Shown here: positions 42,890-54,209 of the stretch, piece after piece | How positions within the stretch are numbered: position 1 is the stretch's first letter | Layout: the number at the start of each line of letters is the position of its first letter | Notes under the pieces: generated by a model | What the model was told of the DNA's origin: nothing | Databases searched by the model: none | The model's input: the letters and a program-made list of their open reading frames with translations, nothing else | Program-made: the position numbers and the translations under genes | Assembly: GCA_026075535.2 (NCBI GenBank) | Contig: AP026538.1 | Span: 12,090,001 to 12,154,000 of the forward strand | DNA: 64,000 bases | Direction: 5' to 3' | DNA from: Tricholoma matsutake | Lineage: Eukaryota > Basidiomycota > Agaricomycetes > Agaricales > Tricholomataceae

Positions 42890-45800
42890 ACTGAATTGAC
42901 ATGACATCAATACATGTTGGCTGCAGGGGTTATTGCTTGCCAGCTCAACGTCCCCTTGTTTATACCCCCATCCTCCAATCTAGACAACATCTTCGCGTAC
43001 ATCTCTGTCTTGTCTATTATGATGGACTTTGAGGCTCAAGAACTGTTAACAGTACCCTTCTATGTTGGGCTGTCTCCACTCAACCTTCAGGCTGATGATG
43101 CACCAGATCAGAATGTTGCCCTTGAAGCAGCATTCTGTGCAGTCTCTGCACTCAATCCAGATGGTGACAAGTTTTTGGATGCTCCTGTTATGATGAAGAC
43201 CTTGGGTTATTTCAAACACATATACAACACATGCAACACTTTGATTGCACTGGAACTGCTCACTAAACACATGAATATCGACACGTACAGTACTGATTTC
43301 ACAACGTCACCAAACAACAATATGTTGGCATGGGATCCAGACCACCACTTCATCGACTTCATGATTTGTGTACTGTGTGGGTTAGGCTTAGCCACACTTT
43401 TGCTGAATCATCATAGGGATCATCGATTCAAATTTACATTTGAGCTTTCACATGTGTATTGGACATTCAGCCCCAAATATGCGAAGTTGGGTTTTAATCC
43501 CTCAGGCACGATGCTTTGGATTGGGTGCTCCACATCATCAGAAGATGTGTGGCTTGGTTGGGCTCTGAATGGGTCATTGAATGCTCAATGCAAGGATGTC
43601 AAACCTCCCACTTGTGAAGGGAGCATGACACTCTCCTGCCAGCATTACTGGACAACTATCATGTTTCTGGCATTGATGCTGAGTGCAATAGGCTATTGAG
43701 ACATAATCGTCAGGGACACATACCCTGATCTTGAAAAGGAGGATGATTATCTACATGCTACAAATTTAATGTGAGTACAGCTATTTGTCATACTCTGCTG
43801 CAAATCAAGAATTCTTGACTTGCGGCTCATGTCAAAATGAAATGAGGGACAATGGGGAGCACTATTCATGCATATATTATGCAGCCAAAAGCTGTGAGGC
43901 AACCAATGGTGGCTCACAGCTTGATATGTCATTTTGTGTGGGCCCATGCATTGTATACCGCACATGGGTGAGGCTGTGAGTAGATGGTAGTTGGCCCCAC
44001 AAGACCATGTGATTCATCAATGAGATCACATTGTATACTGACAATGCTTTCATACAGGATTAGGACTGTGTCACTCAAGTTTCTCAAACTCCGGGAACTA
44101 GACTGAAAAATACAACTTGGCTTTGCCAGGTGGGTTGATGGTGCACCCATTGCATATAAGGATGATGGGTTCATTGTAGACTGAACACCCATGGTAATTA
44201 CATCACATTATGGGCAAAATCAGGACATTGGCATTACAGCAGCAGATGTGGCAGCTGATGAAGATAACTGGTGAACTGACCAGGACTTTTCCCAGATACA
44301 ATATATTACAATGGAACTTGCTACCCATGTTGTGTAAGTCAAGTACATTTCTTCTTTGAAAACTATCAAATATGACATTTGTTCACTCAGCGTGCACAAA
44401 GCGAGTGCCTGGAAAGACCAGAGCCTTGATGACTTTTGGGATGTATACCATGAAGGGGTTTGGACATCTGCAGATCGGACATACAGAGAAGAGATAAGTA
44501 TGGAAGAACTTGCAGATATGGACATGTTGGATAAATCAGGACACAAAGTCCCAGTTTATACTGAAAATGGATATCAAATCCAATGACGGGTTGTGCAGTT
44601 TAGGAAAAGTGTAAAGCCACATGGGGTTCTGATGGACCTTACTCGGATTAATGAGTTATTCAAAGAAGATCTAGATGATGTGTATCTAGAAGGCCAACCA
44701 GGTCCATCTTCATCTGAGTATAGTGTGTATCCCCAAGCAGGAATGTGGACTGCTGGACATTTTCAAGTGCATGGCTTGATGACAAGATTTTATTCGAGGG
44801 TGGACACTGGAGATTATCAATAAATGTATTGCAGAGGCACAGGGGCAAGCACAGGATGTTAGGGATGAGATGGACAAGGAAAACATCAAGGAGATCTCTG
44901 AAACAATAAACCCAGCGATTACAGGAGTATTGTGTCAAGGGTATAATGCGGTGATGCATTCAACTTGAGGTCGGTCAAATCAACACCACAATGCACAGTT
45001 TGCTTGATAACCAATGCACTTGCTGAGGGGTGGGCCACTACTGATATTACCAAAAGGGCTGCAAGAGATCTCAGGACTACATGTGCATACACACTGCCTC
45101 ATAGCAGCTTCTGAGAGAAAATTGCCAATCCAGAAATCAAATGCGATCTACAGTTGGAGAGTGTGTACTTTGTTGACATGTTGGCATTACCTGTGGAAAT
45201 GCAGACCAGAGAGTAAGTGCATATATTGTGCCATCACATGATGAATCTGAATTGACGGTCCCCATCCAGTGGACTTTCAAATAACATTATCCAACCATTG
45301 GCGAGCATGTGGGGCAATTCAACACTGATTGATGAGCTGAAAAGATGTGTTGTGCTCATTAAACCAGAGGTAAGATGCATTTGAATTGTCCACAATTTTC
45401 TGACATGTTAAATACAACATTGAGGCATACCCACAAGTTTATGTTTGGATGACATATCCTATCATGATGCTGCTGGAGCAACTTTGGAAGGATGGCAAAA
45501 TGGAGATGGCTAATAACTGGACACCATCACCCATTACAGTGGAACTGTGTTCTGTTGTAGAATGTGCTCTCAATTACATGCACATGGGAAATGCAGCAGT
45601 GATTGCAATGTTGGTCATGAATTCACTGTGGATCAGGTGATCCATTGTGCAAGATGGCCTTCTGTGCTTCAACCCGAGCATTGTGACCATCCGGGCAGGC
45701 AAATCACCTATTGTCAAGATGGATAAGTGGGCATTTGATGAACAGAAAAACCAACCATGGACTGCATCAAAGCAGGCCCAGTGTCTCACATATGGGGGAA

Positions 45801-47636
45801 GGGCACTTCAATGTACATTCAATCCTGTTTCTATTTCAGTTTCATGTCATTGGTAATCCTGTCCCTCACCATTTATTGGTTCATGGATTGACTGAGGGAT
45901 TGTATTTGTTGGATCTAATAAAATGTCACAACTCATCTGACCTCGACTTGTTGAGTGGCATTGACAATGCGGCGGGAGGCTGCAAGTCACAACATCTCAA
46001 CTCACGGCATGATAACACAATCTTTTGATCATCATCAGAGGTGGTTCGGTTGATGATCAATTTGCTAAGATCTCTTGACAGATCTTTTTTTGCCAATTTT
46101 GCCATGGCAGTTGCTGCGATCAGGCCGATCCAGGGGATAGTCATGCATTTGAGCCCTATGGTTGCCGGAGCACAGTCCATCACATTCCATGCCATTTCCA
46201 TGTTCATCCAAGACTGTAAAGATCTGGTCACAAGCAATGTCACCATGTCAATCAAACAGGCTCTACATGGTATCGATGAACATCAGCAACCCCATGCAGA
46301 ATGTTGCAAGCTGGCACTGAGCTCCTGGAATAAATGCCAACATCCACTGGTATGGACAAATGAGGGTGGACCACATAATGGAACATATCAGAAACTTATC
46401 ACATTGCTCAACAAGAACATGGATGAGGCGCCATCCACACTCCCAGAGGCAGGTGAGAACCTCAGGTATCACCAGCTTACATCAAAGCTTTATAAGATGG
46501 GTCATGCAGAAAAACCACTTGCAGTGGTGGCACCCATCACAGCCAATGGGGCATTCATCCATGCTTTAGGAGTTGCAATAAAAGTCATTGGATGTTGGGC
46601 TCAGTGTGCAGAACTTGCGGAAGCATTTACCATATCAATCTTTGAAACCATGCTATCCAAAATGCAAATCCAGTTTGCACGATTGCACAATCCAGGGGGT
46701 AGGGCATACACTGTCTGGCATGACCATTGGTTGATTCTGCAGCGGGCACCAGCTCAAGGAGCTGCAGTATTGATGATAACAGACTCTGAAGAAAGGGAGA
46801 GTGCATCAGGTATTGTGGCAAGTCAGGCTGCTGATACAAACAAGTCAGTGCCATGGACAATACCAGCAAACCTGAGTAACATGGGAGTGCTTTGGGAAAA
46901 AACAGTACTGCCATGTGAGTGGGAGCTAAAGCATGCCTCACTGGACCAGACACATACAAAAGCAGGGGCAGGATATATTTGGGATACATATTCATATGTG
47001 TTTAAAGAATATGATGGTAATGTATGGTGGCACAATATGTCCTTGGTGTGGGTGATACTGTTCACCAAGATGGCACCACATGTTTTCATGGAATTGGATA
47101 AACCACTGGAGGGAAGGAATGAGAAGGAGCTAACTGCAGCAGTATGTCAGATGCCATGGGTAGAAACTTGATCAAAAACACACAAGGGGGTGACAGGCAG
47201 ACCTCAATATGTTATGATGTTGTCAACCACAATCATGGCACTGCTGGACACTAATTTGCCACTTTTGGCATATATGAGGACTAACAAGAACAGTTTTGGG
47301 GAGCCATGGACAACTAAACATGGTATGTAAATATGGCATCATGTGCTTTTGATGTTCTGAAGAGTTATACAGGTATGAAAGAAATCAATGCCAAAAACAT
47401 TGTGTATGGGGTTTGGAAGAGTAAAAACTTCAGGATTCTTAGTGTGAGCTAAGTTCAATTTGAACTGGGAAATGTTTTCACTTGCAGAGCTGAGGCCCAC
47501 ATATGTCAAGGTGATGAAGATGTTACATGAAGGCCCATGTGGGGAGTATTGTGCCATGCAAGTGATCTTTGGGACAGAGGTAGCAGTCCATGCTGGGAGG
47601 CAAGGGTATGTTATTGCACCAGCGTCGGCTACATGA
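42890..47636 (+). pseudogene. Very large multi-exon gene of unknown family, C-terminal part
   Basis: Blocks: 42890-43765 (ELLTVPFYVGLSPLNLQADD, VALEAAFCAVSALNPDGDKF, LGYFKHIYNTCNTLIALELL, TMLWIGCSTSSEDVWLGW), 43798-44331, 44356-44823, 44824-44990, 45000-45210, 45270-45371, 45420-45795, 45839-47320, 47374-47440 and 47487-47636. The longest open run is 46041-47171 (IRPIQGIVMHLSPMVAGAQS, AYTVWHDHWLILQRAPAQGA, PHVFMELDKPLEGRNEKEL). At least eight stops are TGA where Arg is expected (for example 43697-43699). The last exon ends at TGA 47634-47636, directly at a LINE tail. No catalytic motif recognised. I have a vague memory of similar long proteins in agaricomycete genomes, none with a known function. 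Confidence 0.5.
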
Positions 47637-47741
47637 TCATTATTTATTTATATTGTATTCTTGGGTACTACGGTCTGGCTTATGGTCAGGAATGTTTAGG
47701 ATACTCCCACAAGGCTCCAAGGTTTTCTAATATAAATGTCT
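47632..47741 (-). mobile_element. 5'-truncated LINE copy (3' end only)
   Basis: About 100 bp nearly identical to the 3' end of the LINE at 50376-50480, ending on the minus strand in an A/T-rich tail (AATATAAATAAATAATGATC). Typical of an aborted target-primed insertion. Confidence 0.7.
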
Positions 47742-48009
47742 TGGGTATGACAGTCATACTTAGCCTTAGAAATTCCTAGCCCAGCAGTGCCAATATGCCA
47801 TGATCCAAGTAATCTTGAGTGGCTGAATTATATTGTCCTGTGTATTATCACAGTAAAGATGCTAAGCCATAGCAATTTATATAGTGCTCTGGAGCACTAT
47901 GGTTCAGGTTATGTTTACCATACTCCTGTAGTCCCAGGCATATTGTCCCACATGTTTCTGTAAGTCAAGAGTCATTGAGTGACTGCCTTTTTGACTGCCT
48001 CAGTCATTA

Positions 48010-48345
48010 CACCCAGACATGTATAAAATTTGTTATGACAGTTAGTACACATGTTATGAAAAATGTGTACTGGACACTTCATTAGGATTTCATGGGCATA
48101 TTTCCCCACATATTGCCACAATTCACAGGTTGTTGGGTCGTGGCTAGTTTCTGGGAATACTTGCTCTATCTGTTATTTCACACAGACATGTATAAGATTT
48201 GTTACAACAGTTGGTACATAATATGTTATCATGCAATGAGTATGAGACTTGGTTAGGAATACATGTGCATATATTCCCACATATGTCCACATCTCACAAG
48301 TTGTTGGCTCGCAGCTATTTTTGGGAAATTCTGCTACATATGAAG
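48010..48345 (+). repeat. Diverged tandem duplication of about 170 bp
   Basis: 48010-48170 and 48180-48345 share GACATGTATAARATTTGTTA and CACARGTTGTTGGSTCG blocks in the same order. The surrounding 47.74-48.50 kb has no supported gene. Confidence 0.65.
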
Positions 48346-48734
48346 CAGTCATACATGGCATTGCATGCAAGTGCATACTGGAGTTGGATGAAATCAGTGA
48401 GTACCCAGTTATGACTGGTTCAGGTTAGCTGTCACAGTTACAATTTACCAGATATGAATGTATACCAACCTTGGGGGGCTGGGGGGATGAATGGAGGGAG
48501 TACTTTACACTCCCCCACCTATTCTGGTTGGATTCCAGTTTGTCCAGCCAGAATTTCTGGAATTTCTGGAAGCCGGTGGAATTTTTTTTGTATGTAGTTT
48601 TCCCTATGCAGCACAATTCCGGTTGGAATAAGATCAAATTTACACCCAGAATCCCCAGAATCTGACTGGACTCATCACAACTGGAATAACTGGAATAACT
48701 GGAATGCATGTGCTTTCCCAAATAAAAGTTTGAC

Positions 48735-48805
48735 ACACATCAAGAATTGAACCCTCGACCTTGGGTTTGTATATCACAGCATGCTTAACCACTGAGCTAC
48801 CAGGT
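48735..48805 (-). other. tRNA-like module, left side of element 2
   Basis: On the minus strand, GGTAGCTCAGTGGTTAAGC (A box, 48789-48803) and GGTCGAGGGTTCAATTC (B box, 48744-48760). Good internal Pol III promoter match; acceptor stem not evident. Confidence 0.65.
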
Positions 48806-49605
48806 AATTGTTCCTCTACATACATTCAATACCTTTATGACCAAACCAAGGTGCGCAGTCAACTGCAGCCATTAACAGAATAATTAATAAGTACGCATAC
48901 ATGCATGACACATGACACATGACTGCCACCTCACAACCACCACCACCATCATCAATGCCGCCTCCTCCTCCTCTCCACTCTACCACCACCACTGCATGTG
49001 CACCCACCACCACCACTCCCATGCCCACTGCCACCATCACCACCACCTTCAAACGAGCCAACTGGATGGAACATGGGCCCAAATGATGGCAACGTCATTT
49101 GGGCCATAGATAAGTTTTTTTTTCTTTTTATCAATCAACTAATTGTAATTTATTGCTTTTCAGGTTGTATACTACTGGGGATGACCTGCCACGATGAAAA
49201 ACACGCAACCCACGCCCATGCCCACCCGATCCCCTCCTCCCCATTCACATGGGATGTGAGGCTGTCGACATGGGCTAGGAGGGTGCAGAGGGATGCCAGG
49301 AGACCCCAGAAGGGGGGTACCTGCCTAGTAAGCACCCACCAACCTCTGTACTCATGCCACGTCGCACTGACATGCCCAAACCCCCCCCCCCCCCCCAAAA
49401 AACAAACAAGAAAAAAACAGAAATTTAAACAGGGGATGACAGTGACAAATGATGACAAGCCACCCACCCCCAGCCTCATGAGCAACTGCTTGTGGGGTGG
49501 ATTGCAGGTGGAACAACAACAATGACAAGCCACCTACCCCCAACCTCACGAGCAACTGCTCGTCGGGTGGATCATGGGTGGAATGACAGACAACAGTGGT
49601 GTCGT

Positions 49606-49880
49606 GTCCCCTCCCCCTCCCCTGCACTTCGTGTGGGGAGGGATTTTTTTTGTACTTTTAATTATTTATTAGTATTGTGCCCCCCCTCCCCCATTTTGTG
49701 TGGGGGAGGGATTTTTTTCTTCATGTTTTTACCTCCCCCCTCATGTTCGGCGCAAGAGGTTAGCTTTTTATGTATATAAATACAACTCCCTCTCGCATCT
49801 TGTGAGAGGGAGGATTTTTTGTTTATGTATATAATCACAATCATCCCCACTCCCTTGCATTCAATGTGAGGGATGTGGTT
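49606..49880 (+). repeat. Array of hairpins each followed by a T-run
   Basis: Five G/C-rich stem-loops in a row, e.g. CCCTCCCCC/GGGGGAGGG (49683-49712) then ATTTTTTT. Three similar units lie at 18640-18785 in element 1 and one stem (CCTCCCTCA/TGAGGGAGG) at 33347-33373 in element 3. Confidence 0.75.
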
Positions 49881-49960
49881 AATTAAAAATTTTTGATCTC
49901 AACTACTTTGAAAAAAATTAGAGTGTCATGAATAAACTTGATATTACTAACTAATAATTC

Positions 49961-50050
49961 TCCTGTGGCTCAACTGGTTAAGCACACATGTTTGGTTTGT
50001 CATGTGATCACTCTAATCAAGATGTCTTGAGTTCAATCCTTACTCTGCAC
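49961..50050 (+). other. tRNA-like module, right side of element 2
   Basis: A box TGGCTCAACTGG (49966-49977) and B box GAGTTCAATCC (50029-50039). Same position and flanking sequence as the module in element 1. Confidence 0.6.
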
Positions 50051-50848
50051 ACATATATTTTGTAGGCACTTTGACAACTTAAGACTTTGAAATTTGACTA
50101 TCCATTAGGGTATATACTCTAAGTTGAGCATCTGGAGTAACCGGAATCTGGTCAGAATAACCAGAATAACTGGACTCTGACCGGAATAGGTGGGGGAGGG
50201 TAAATTACAGAATGGAGGTGGCAGAAACTTTTGGGTACAACACATAAATCACCAGGTAGGTTTTTATTGTTACTCACCATGTGTTTTTGACTGAGAATGA
50301 CATATCATTGAGCAATTGTTTGCAAGTGCAAAAAAACAATTTTAAGTTAGCTTATGTAGGCAACCAATCAACCCAATTAATCATCATCATTTTATATTGT
50401 ATTCTTGAGTACTACAGTCTGGCTTATGGTCAGGAATGTTTAGAATACTCCCGCAAGGCTCCAAGGTTTTCTAATATCATTATTATTATTATTATTATTT
50501 ATTTATTTATTTTAATCCAATTATTCTCTTTTGTGGTGGACCATATGTAAGAGATTAAAATACATGGTATGTGCAATGCGTGTCATCCCTCTTGTCCAAT
50601 GTTTCTTTGTCAACTGCTTTGAGAGACCACAGAGTGGTCCTCGAAGTGCCGGTGGTGCTGTAATAAGTGGTGCTGAGACCTGGTGTAGGTTATTTGTAGT
50701 TTGTTGTGTGTGAAAACCCTCCTCCATCCGCTTCTCTTATCTCCAATTTCTCTCCTCTATCCTCTTTCCCTATGTCTTTGCTGTTCTTCTCTCAGTAATG
50801 GTATATCTCCAAAGCTGCTGTGGAATTGGCCTGTTGCAGCAATGTATC

Positions 50849-51955
50849 TCAATAGTGCCGGTAGTGTTTTGGGCATGGTGAGGAGCTTTGTGATTGTCTG
50901 GCTGCCTGGTGTGCCGTGCAGTGTAGCATGTAGTGTTGTATAGTCTCTTCGCTTCGTTGACAATCTGGGCAGATTGGTGAGTTGCTTTTCCCTATATGGT
51001 TTAGGTGCTTAGCTAGTGGCGTGTGTCCCATCCTCAACTGTGATATTATGCTGGCTACCTTCCATGGTAGGCTCGTAATCAGGTCGATGTACTTGCGCGA
51101 TGGGGTAGTGGGGTTGGTCTTCTTCATCCTCTTGTATCATGTAGATTTCTGCCATGCCTTCTGAGTGTTCCATTTTAGTTTCTCCCCGTATGTGCATTTC
51201 ACCGCGGATTTGCTATGCGGTAGAGTTTTCTTAAGCAGCTTCGGTAGTTCTGACATGGCGCTGCTCCCCTCCATTACTGCCTTTTTCGCCTGCTCATCCA
51301 CTAACTCATTACCTTCAACCCCCTTGTGTCCTGGTATCCATTGGATAGCGATTCATATGCCGCTGTGTCTCTTTCTTAGTGATTCGATGTTGTCGTGGAG
51401 GGCGTCGAAGATATGATGACCTGCATTGGGTTTTGTTAGTTGTGTAGCCATGATAGTACCTTGGTTGTCAGTGTAGATAGTGGCTGACTGTATTCCCCAT
51501 TCTTTGGAGATTAACTTCACCCCCAGTATCACTCCCACTCCTTCCCCTTCGTAAACCATGTGGTGTCTTTGCGAGCCTAGTTGGTAGCGTAGCATGGTTT
51601 TCGCTCTCCCATTTCTGTATAAAACTGCTGCTGCACCAATCCTTTCTGCCATTCCTGAGCCATCGGTGAAGATTTTTACATCCAAGTTGTTGCTGTTTTC
51701 ATCTTCTATTGCCTCGTCGGCACTAGTTGCAATCCTGGTTCTGATTTTTGGTTTCCACTCTGTGTCAAAACATACTGCCTTGATGGTTTCAAGAGATTGG
51801 GGTTGTATGTTGAATCTATGCATAAGATCATGCAATGGGGTTGCGTGTTGTTTTACTAGCCTGCTTGCCATGTTTTTGATGGGCCCGTGGAGGGGGTGCA
51901 TTTGTGGTAATGTTGCAAGTTGGATAGCTGCCCATTGGCGTGGCGTAAAGGGCAA
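50849..51955 (-). pseudogene. LINE RNase H and zinc-knuckle C-terminus
   Basis: The frame 51955-51353 begins in the post-RT linker (IQLATLPQMHPLHGPIKNM) and carries RNase H: KIFTDGSGMAERIGAAA (first Asp), VYEGEGVGVILGVKL (Glu), ATIYTDNQGTIMAT (Asp). A TGA interrupts before IAIQWIPGHKGVEGNELVDE, which holds the last Asp and continues in shifting frames. The frame 51127-50849 has LITSLPWKVASIISQLRMGH and CPDCQRSEETIQHYMLHC, the CCHC motif typical of LINE C-termini. Active-site residues are present, but stops and shifts make it a pseudogene. Confidence 0.82.
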
Positions 51956-52903
51956 GTGGCATCAACACTCTTCCTAGATGTCAAAGCTGCCTTTCCCAGC
52001 GTAGACATCAACAGGCTCGTTTACAACATGAGAAAGAGGGGAATACCACAAGAATACACGGAATGGATGGACAGAAGGCTCGGAAACCGACAAACAACCC
52101 TATCCTTCGATGACTACCGAACATCCATTTTTAACGTGGTAAATGGTCTGGATCAGGGAGACCCGTTCTCAGGAATCTGTTATCTGATCTATAATGCTGA
52201 CCTGACAAAAATACCAATCTTGAGACTAGGTAAACAGGTACTGCTGTTTGTAGATGACACAGCGATAATTGTCACTGGAAAAGACTTCTTCGAAACTCAT
52301 CAGAAGTTACGCGACATCATGAACCGGATGGGAGGCATCTTTGAATGGGCCAGAGAACACAACTGCGAATTTGGCATTGAAAAATTCCAACTGCTCGACA
52401 TCACGAGGAGACTCGCCCCACACCCCTTAAACCCCAGGAGAAGGGTGCCAACACCAAGATGAAACTTGATACTTGGAGACAAATGCATACCATTGAAGGA
52501 CACAGCAAGATTCTTAGGGGTGATAGTCAACAATAAGATGAGCTGGAAAGGACAATGCGCTGCAGCTTTAGCAAAAGGACAGGACTGGTTGATCCAGTTC
52601 AGCAGATTGACACGGACATCTCGAGGAACACACACAAGCTACATACGGCAACTATATCTATCTATCGCAGTCCCCCACATGTTATATGCCGCTGACATAT
52701 TTTTGACCCCACAACAGAACATCGGCAAGAGGACAAAGGATGGGCACTCAAAGCAGGCCATTGTGAACAAACCAGCATCAGTCCAGAGGAGGGAGGCTAT
52801 TATGATAATGGGCACGATGAAAACTACAGCGGCTGACATAGTAGAAGTCATGGCAAACCTAATTCCATTCAACCTGCTTGTCGACAAATATAGCCACATA
52901 TAA
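51955..52903 (+). pseudogene. LINE reverse transcriptase segment (inverted)
   Basis: The frame starts within RT: LFLDVKAAFPSVDINRLVYN, GLDQGDPFSGICYLIYNADL, LLFVDDTAIIVTGKDF (the FVDD active site, about 52249-52260). A TGA at 52460-52462 (CGA expected after TPR) precedes FLGVIVNNKMSWKGQ, YIRQLYLSIAVPHMLYAADI and MIMGTMKTTAADIVEVMANL. It ends at 52903, then unrelated sequence. The N-terminal half of the ORF, including endonuclease, is missing (5' truncation). Confidence 0.85.
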
Positions 52904-52965
52904 TGAACAGAGTACATTTCAAGAGTACAGAAGCTGGCTACAAAGTCATAACATTCGATGAAAAT

Positions 52966-53127
52966 TTAGTATGACTAAAGCCGCGGCCTGAGCCGCTGGC
53001 TTTGGCTTTCAGCTACTCTGGGCCGGGCCAAAGCCAGTCCTGGGCCGTCATCAATGGCCTGGCTTGGCCTGGCTCAAACAGGCTCGGCTTGGCCGGCTCA
53101 CGGCTTTGAGCCGGGCCAGGCACATCA
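52966..53127. mobile_element. Small GGCC-rich MITE-like repeat
   Basis: Starts TAGTATGACTAAAGCC and ends (inverted) TAGTGATGTGCCTGGCCCGG, with many CTGGCTTGGCC-type repeats between. The inverted right end matches the hAT end at 55388 (TAGTGATGTACAGGGCCCGG). No clear 8-bp duplication. Confidence 0.45.
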
Positions 53128-53280
53128 CTAGACAGGGAGGACGAATGGGGACAATGAAACAATGGGGACAACAAAACAACAGGGATAACAAAACAATGGG
53201 CACAATGAAACAACAGGATAACAAAGCAATGGGCACAACGAAATGATGGGGACGACGAAATGACAGGGACAATGAGACAA
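53128..53280 (+). repeat. Minisatellite, CAATGGGGACAACAAAA unit
   Basis: About eight imperfect copies of a 17-20 bp unit. The stretch 53281-53640 shows no gene. Confidence 0.8.
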
Positions 53281-53642
53281 CGGAACTTCCGGATCAGCAT
53301 CTCGTATGCAGGGAGGGCCATTGACAGAGTTGGAGTCGAAACATTACCTCATACAAATACAATATGCGAGTAGTCATAAGATATGTTGATGACCAGCGTG
53401 TTTCAACATCTCGTAAGAGCTGAAGATTGAGCATCCATAGACCTTTCTCGTTAATAGTTACCTTGCTGGATTATGTGTTTGAGTTGGTTTGAGGTCATCG
53501 CGGGCCGGGGTGTTGTCCTGATTTGTGACATGCAGAAACAAAGTCTCAGGTGCGCCCAATCGGATCCTTTTCCAGAGCGTCAACATAACCGCTTAGTTCT
53601 GACCATGCTTCAGGATAAAGCACAACTTCATACGTGAATGCA

Positions 53643-53843
53643 ATGGAGGACAGCAATCCTCTCGATATAGTCAACGTTATCGAAGCGATTGCGAACGGAC
53701 GTTACCCTGAAGGATTTGCTGTTCGTCCAGCAGGCGGCCTCATGTCGGTGGTAGGGAGATTAGACACTGAGCTCATAAGAGAGGTCGAGAACACAGATCT
53801 GGGACATGGAAAGCCAATCCGAAAAGCTGTGCAACTTATATGA
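53643..53843 (+). CDS. Small hypothetical ORF
   Basis: A 66-residue frame from ATG 53643 with balanced composition (NPLDIVNVIEAIANGRYPEG, GLMSVVGRLDTELIREVENT). It lies in a CpG-containing, non-repetitive stretch, unlike its neighbours. It may be an exon of a larger gene; no splice partner found. Function unknown. Confidence 0.35.
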   Translation: MEDSNPLDIVNVIEAIANGRYPEGFAVRPAGGLMSVVGRLDTELIREVENTDLGHGKPIRKAVQLI

Positions 53844-54209
53844 TGATGACTCAGATACGGACGTTGAGTGCCATGGGCCGCATGATCAAGTAGAACCAAC
53901 CGTTACATCCTTGTATATACTTCGCGTCGCATTCACCCCTATAGTAGGGAAACGAAAAAATAGATTTTAAAGCTAAAAAACTGAAAATCTAGCTCACCTT
54001 TGCCGATCCTCGTTGCAATCTGTGACCCCTGCGACCTTCCGTCGATGCGACTGCCCTTGACCACGGCGTGATGACGAATTGAATGTGTTGACATTTTTTT
54101 TGGGCCGTCCCTCCTTCTATCTATAGATGGTAATTCTTTGTACGAGTTTAATTTGTTCTGATAATTAGTAATCAAAAAAAATCTTCACTTCATCAGTAAT
54201 CCTGCATTT

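Larger units (their letters stand above)
48503..50205. mobile_element. Non-autonomous TIR element 2 (1703 bp, TA target)
   Basis: The ends CTTTACACTCCCCCACCTAT and (inverted) ATTTACCCTCCCCCACCTAT are flanked by TA (48501-48502 and 50206-50207). Subterminal repeats of CTGGAATAA/GGAATCTGG type follow. The interior shares several blocks with element 1, including GTAAG-TTTTTT..CAG intron-like pieces, GAGCAACTGCTC hairpins, a hairpin plus T-run array and a tRNA-like module near the right end; a second tRNA-like module faces it near the left end. No transposase. Confidence 0.82.
50376..52903 (-). mobile_element. LINE (RNase H-bearing non-LTR retrotransposon) with 5' inversion
   Basis: The 3' part reads on the minus strand (51955 to about 50376: RNase H, Cys-rich C-terminus, A/T-rich simple-repeat tail at 50478-50520). 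The RT part reads on the plus strand (51955-52903). The RT segment ends where the RNase H segment should begin, so the two are adjacent pieces of one LINE, one inverted. This is the signature of twin priming. Confidence 0.85.

Noticed and set aside
42914..43270. ATG at 42914 as the start of an independent gene
   Set aside because: Coding-like sequence in the same frame runs upstream (ITELT, TGA, HQY) to an acceptor-like CAG near 42866, so the ATG is probably internal.
48735..48805. A genuine tRNA gene
   Set aside because: A and B boxes are good, but I cannot build an acceptor stem or anticodon arm, and the module sits inside a transposon.
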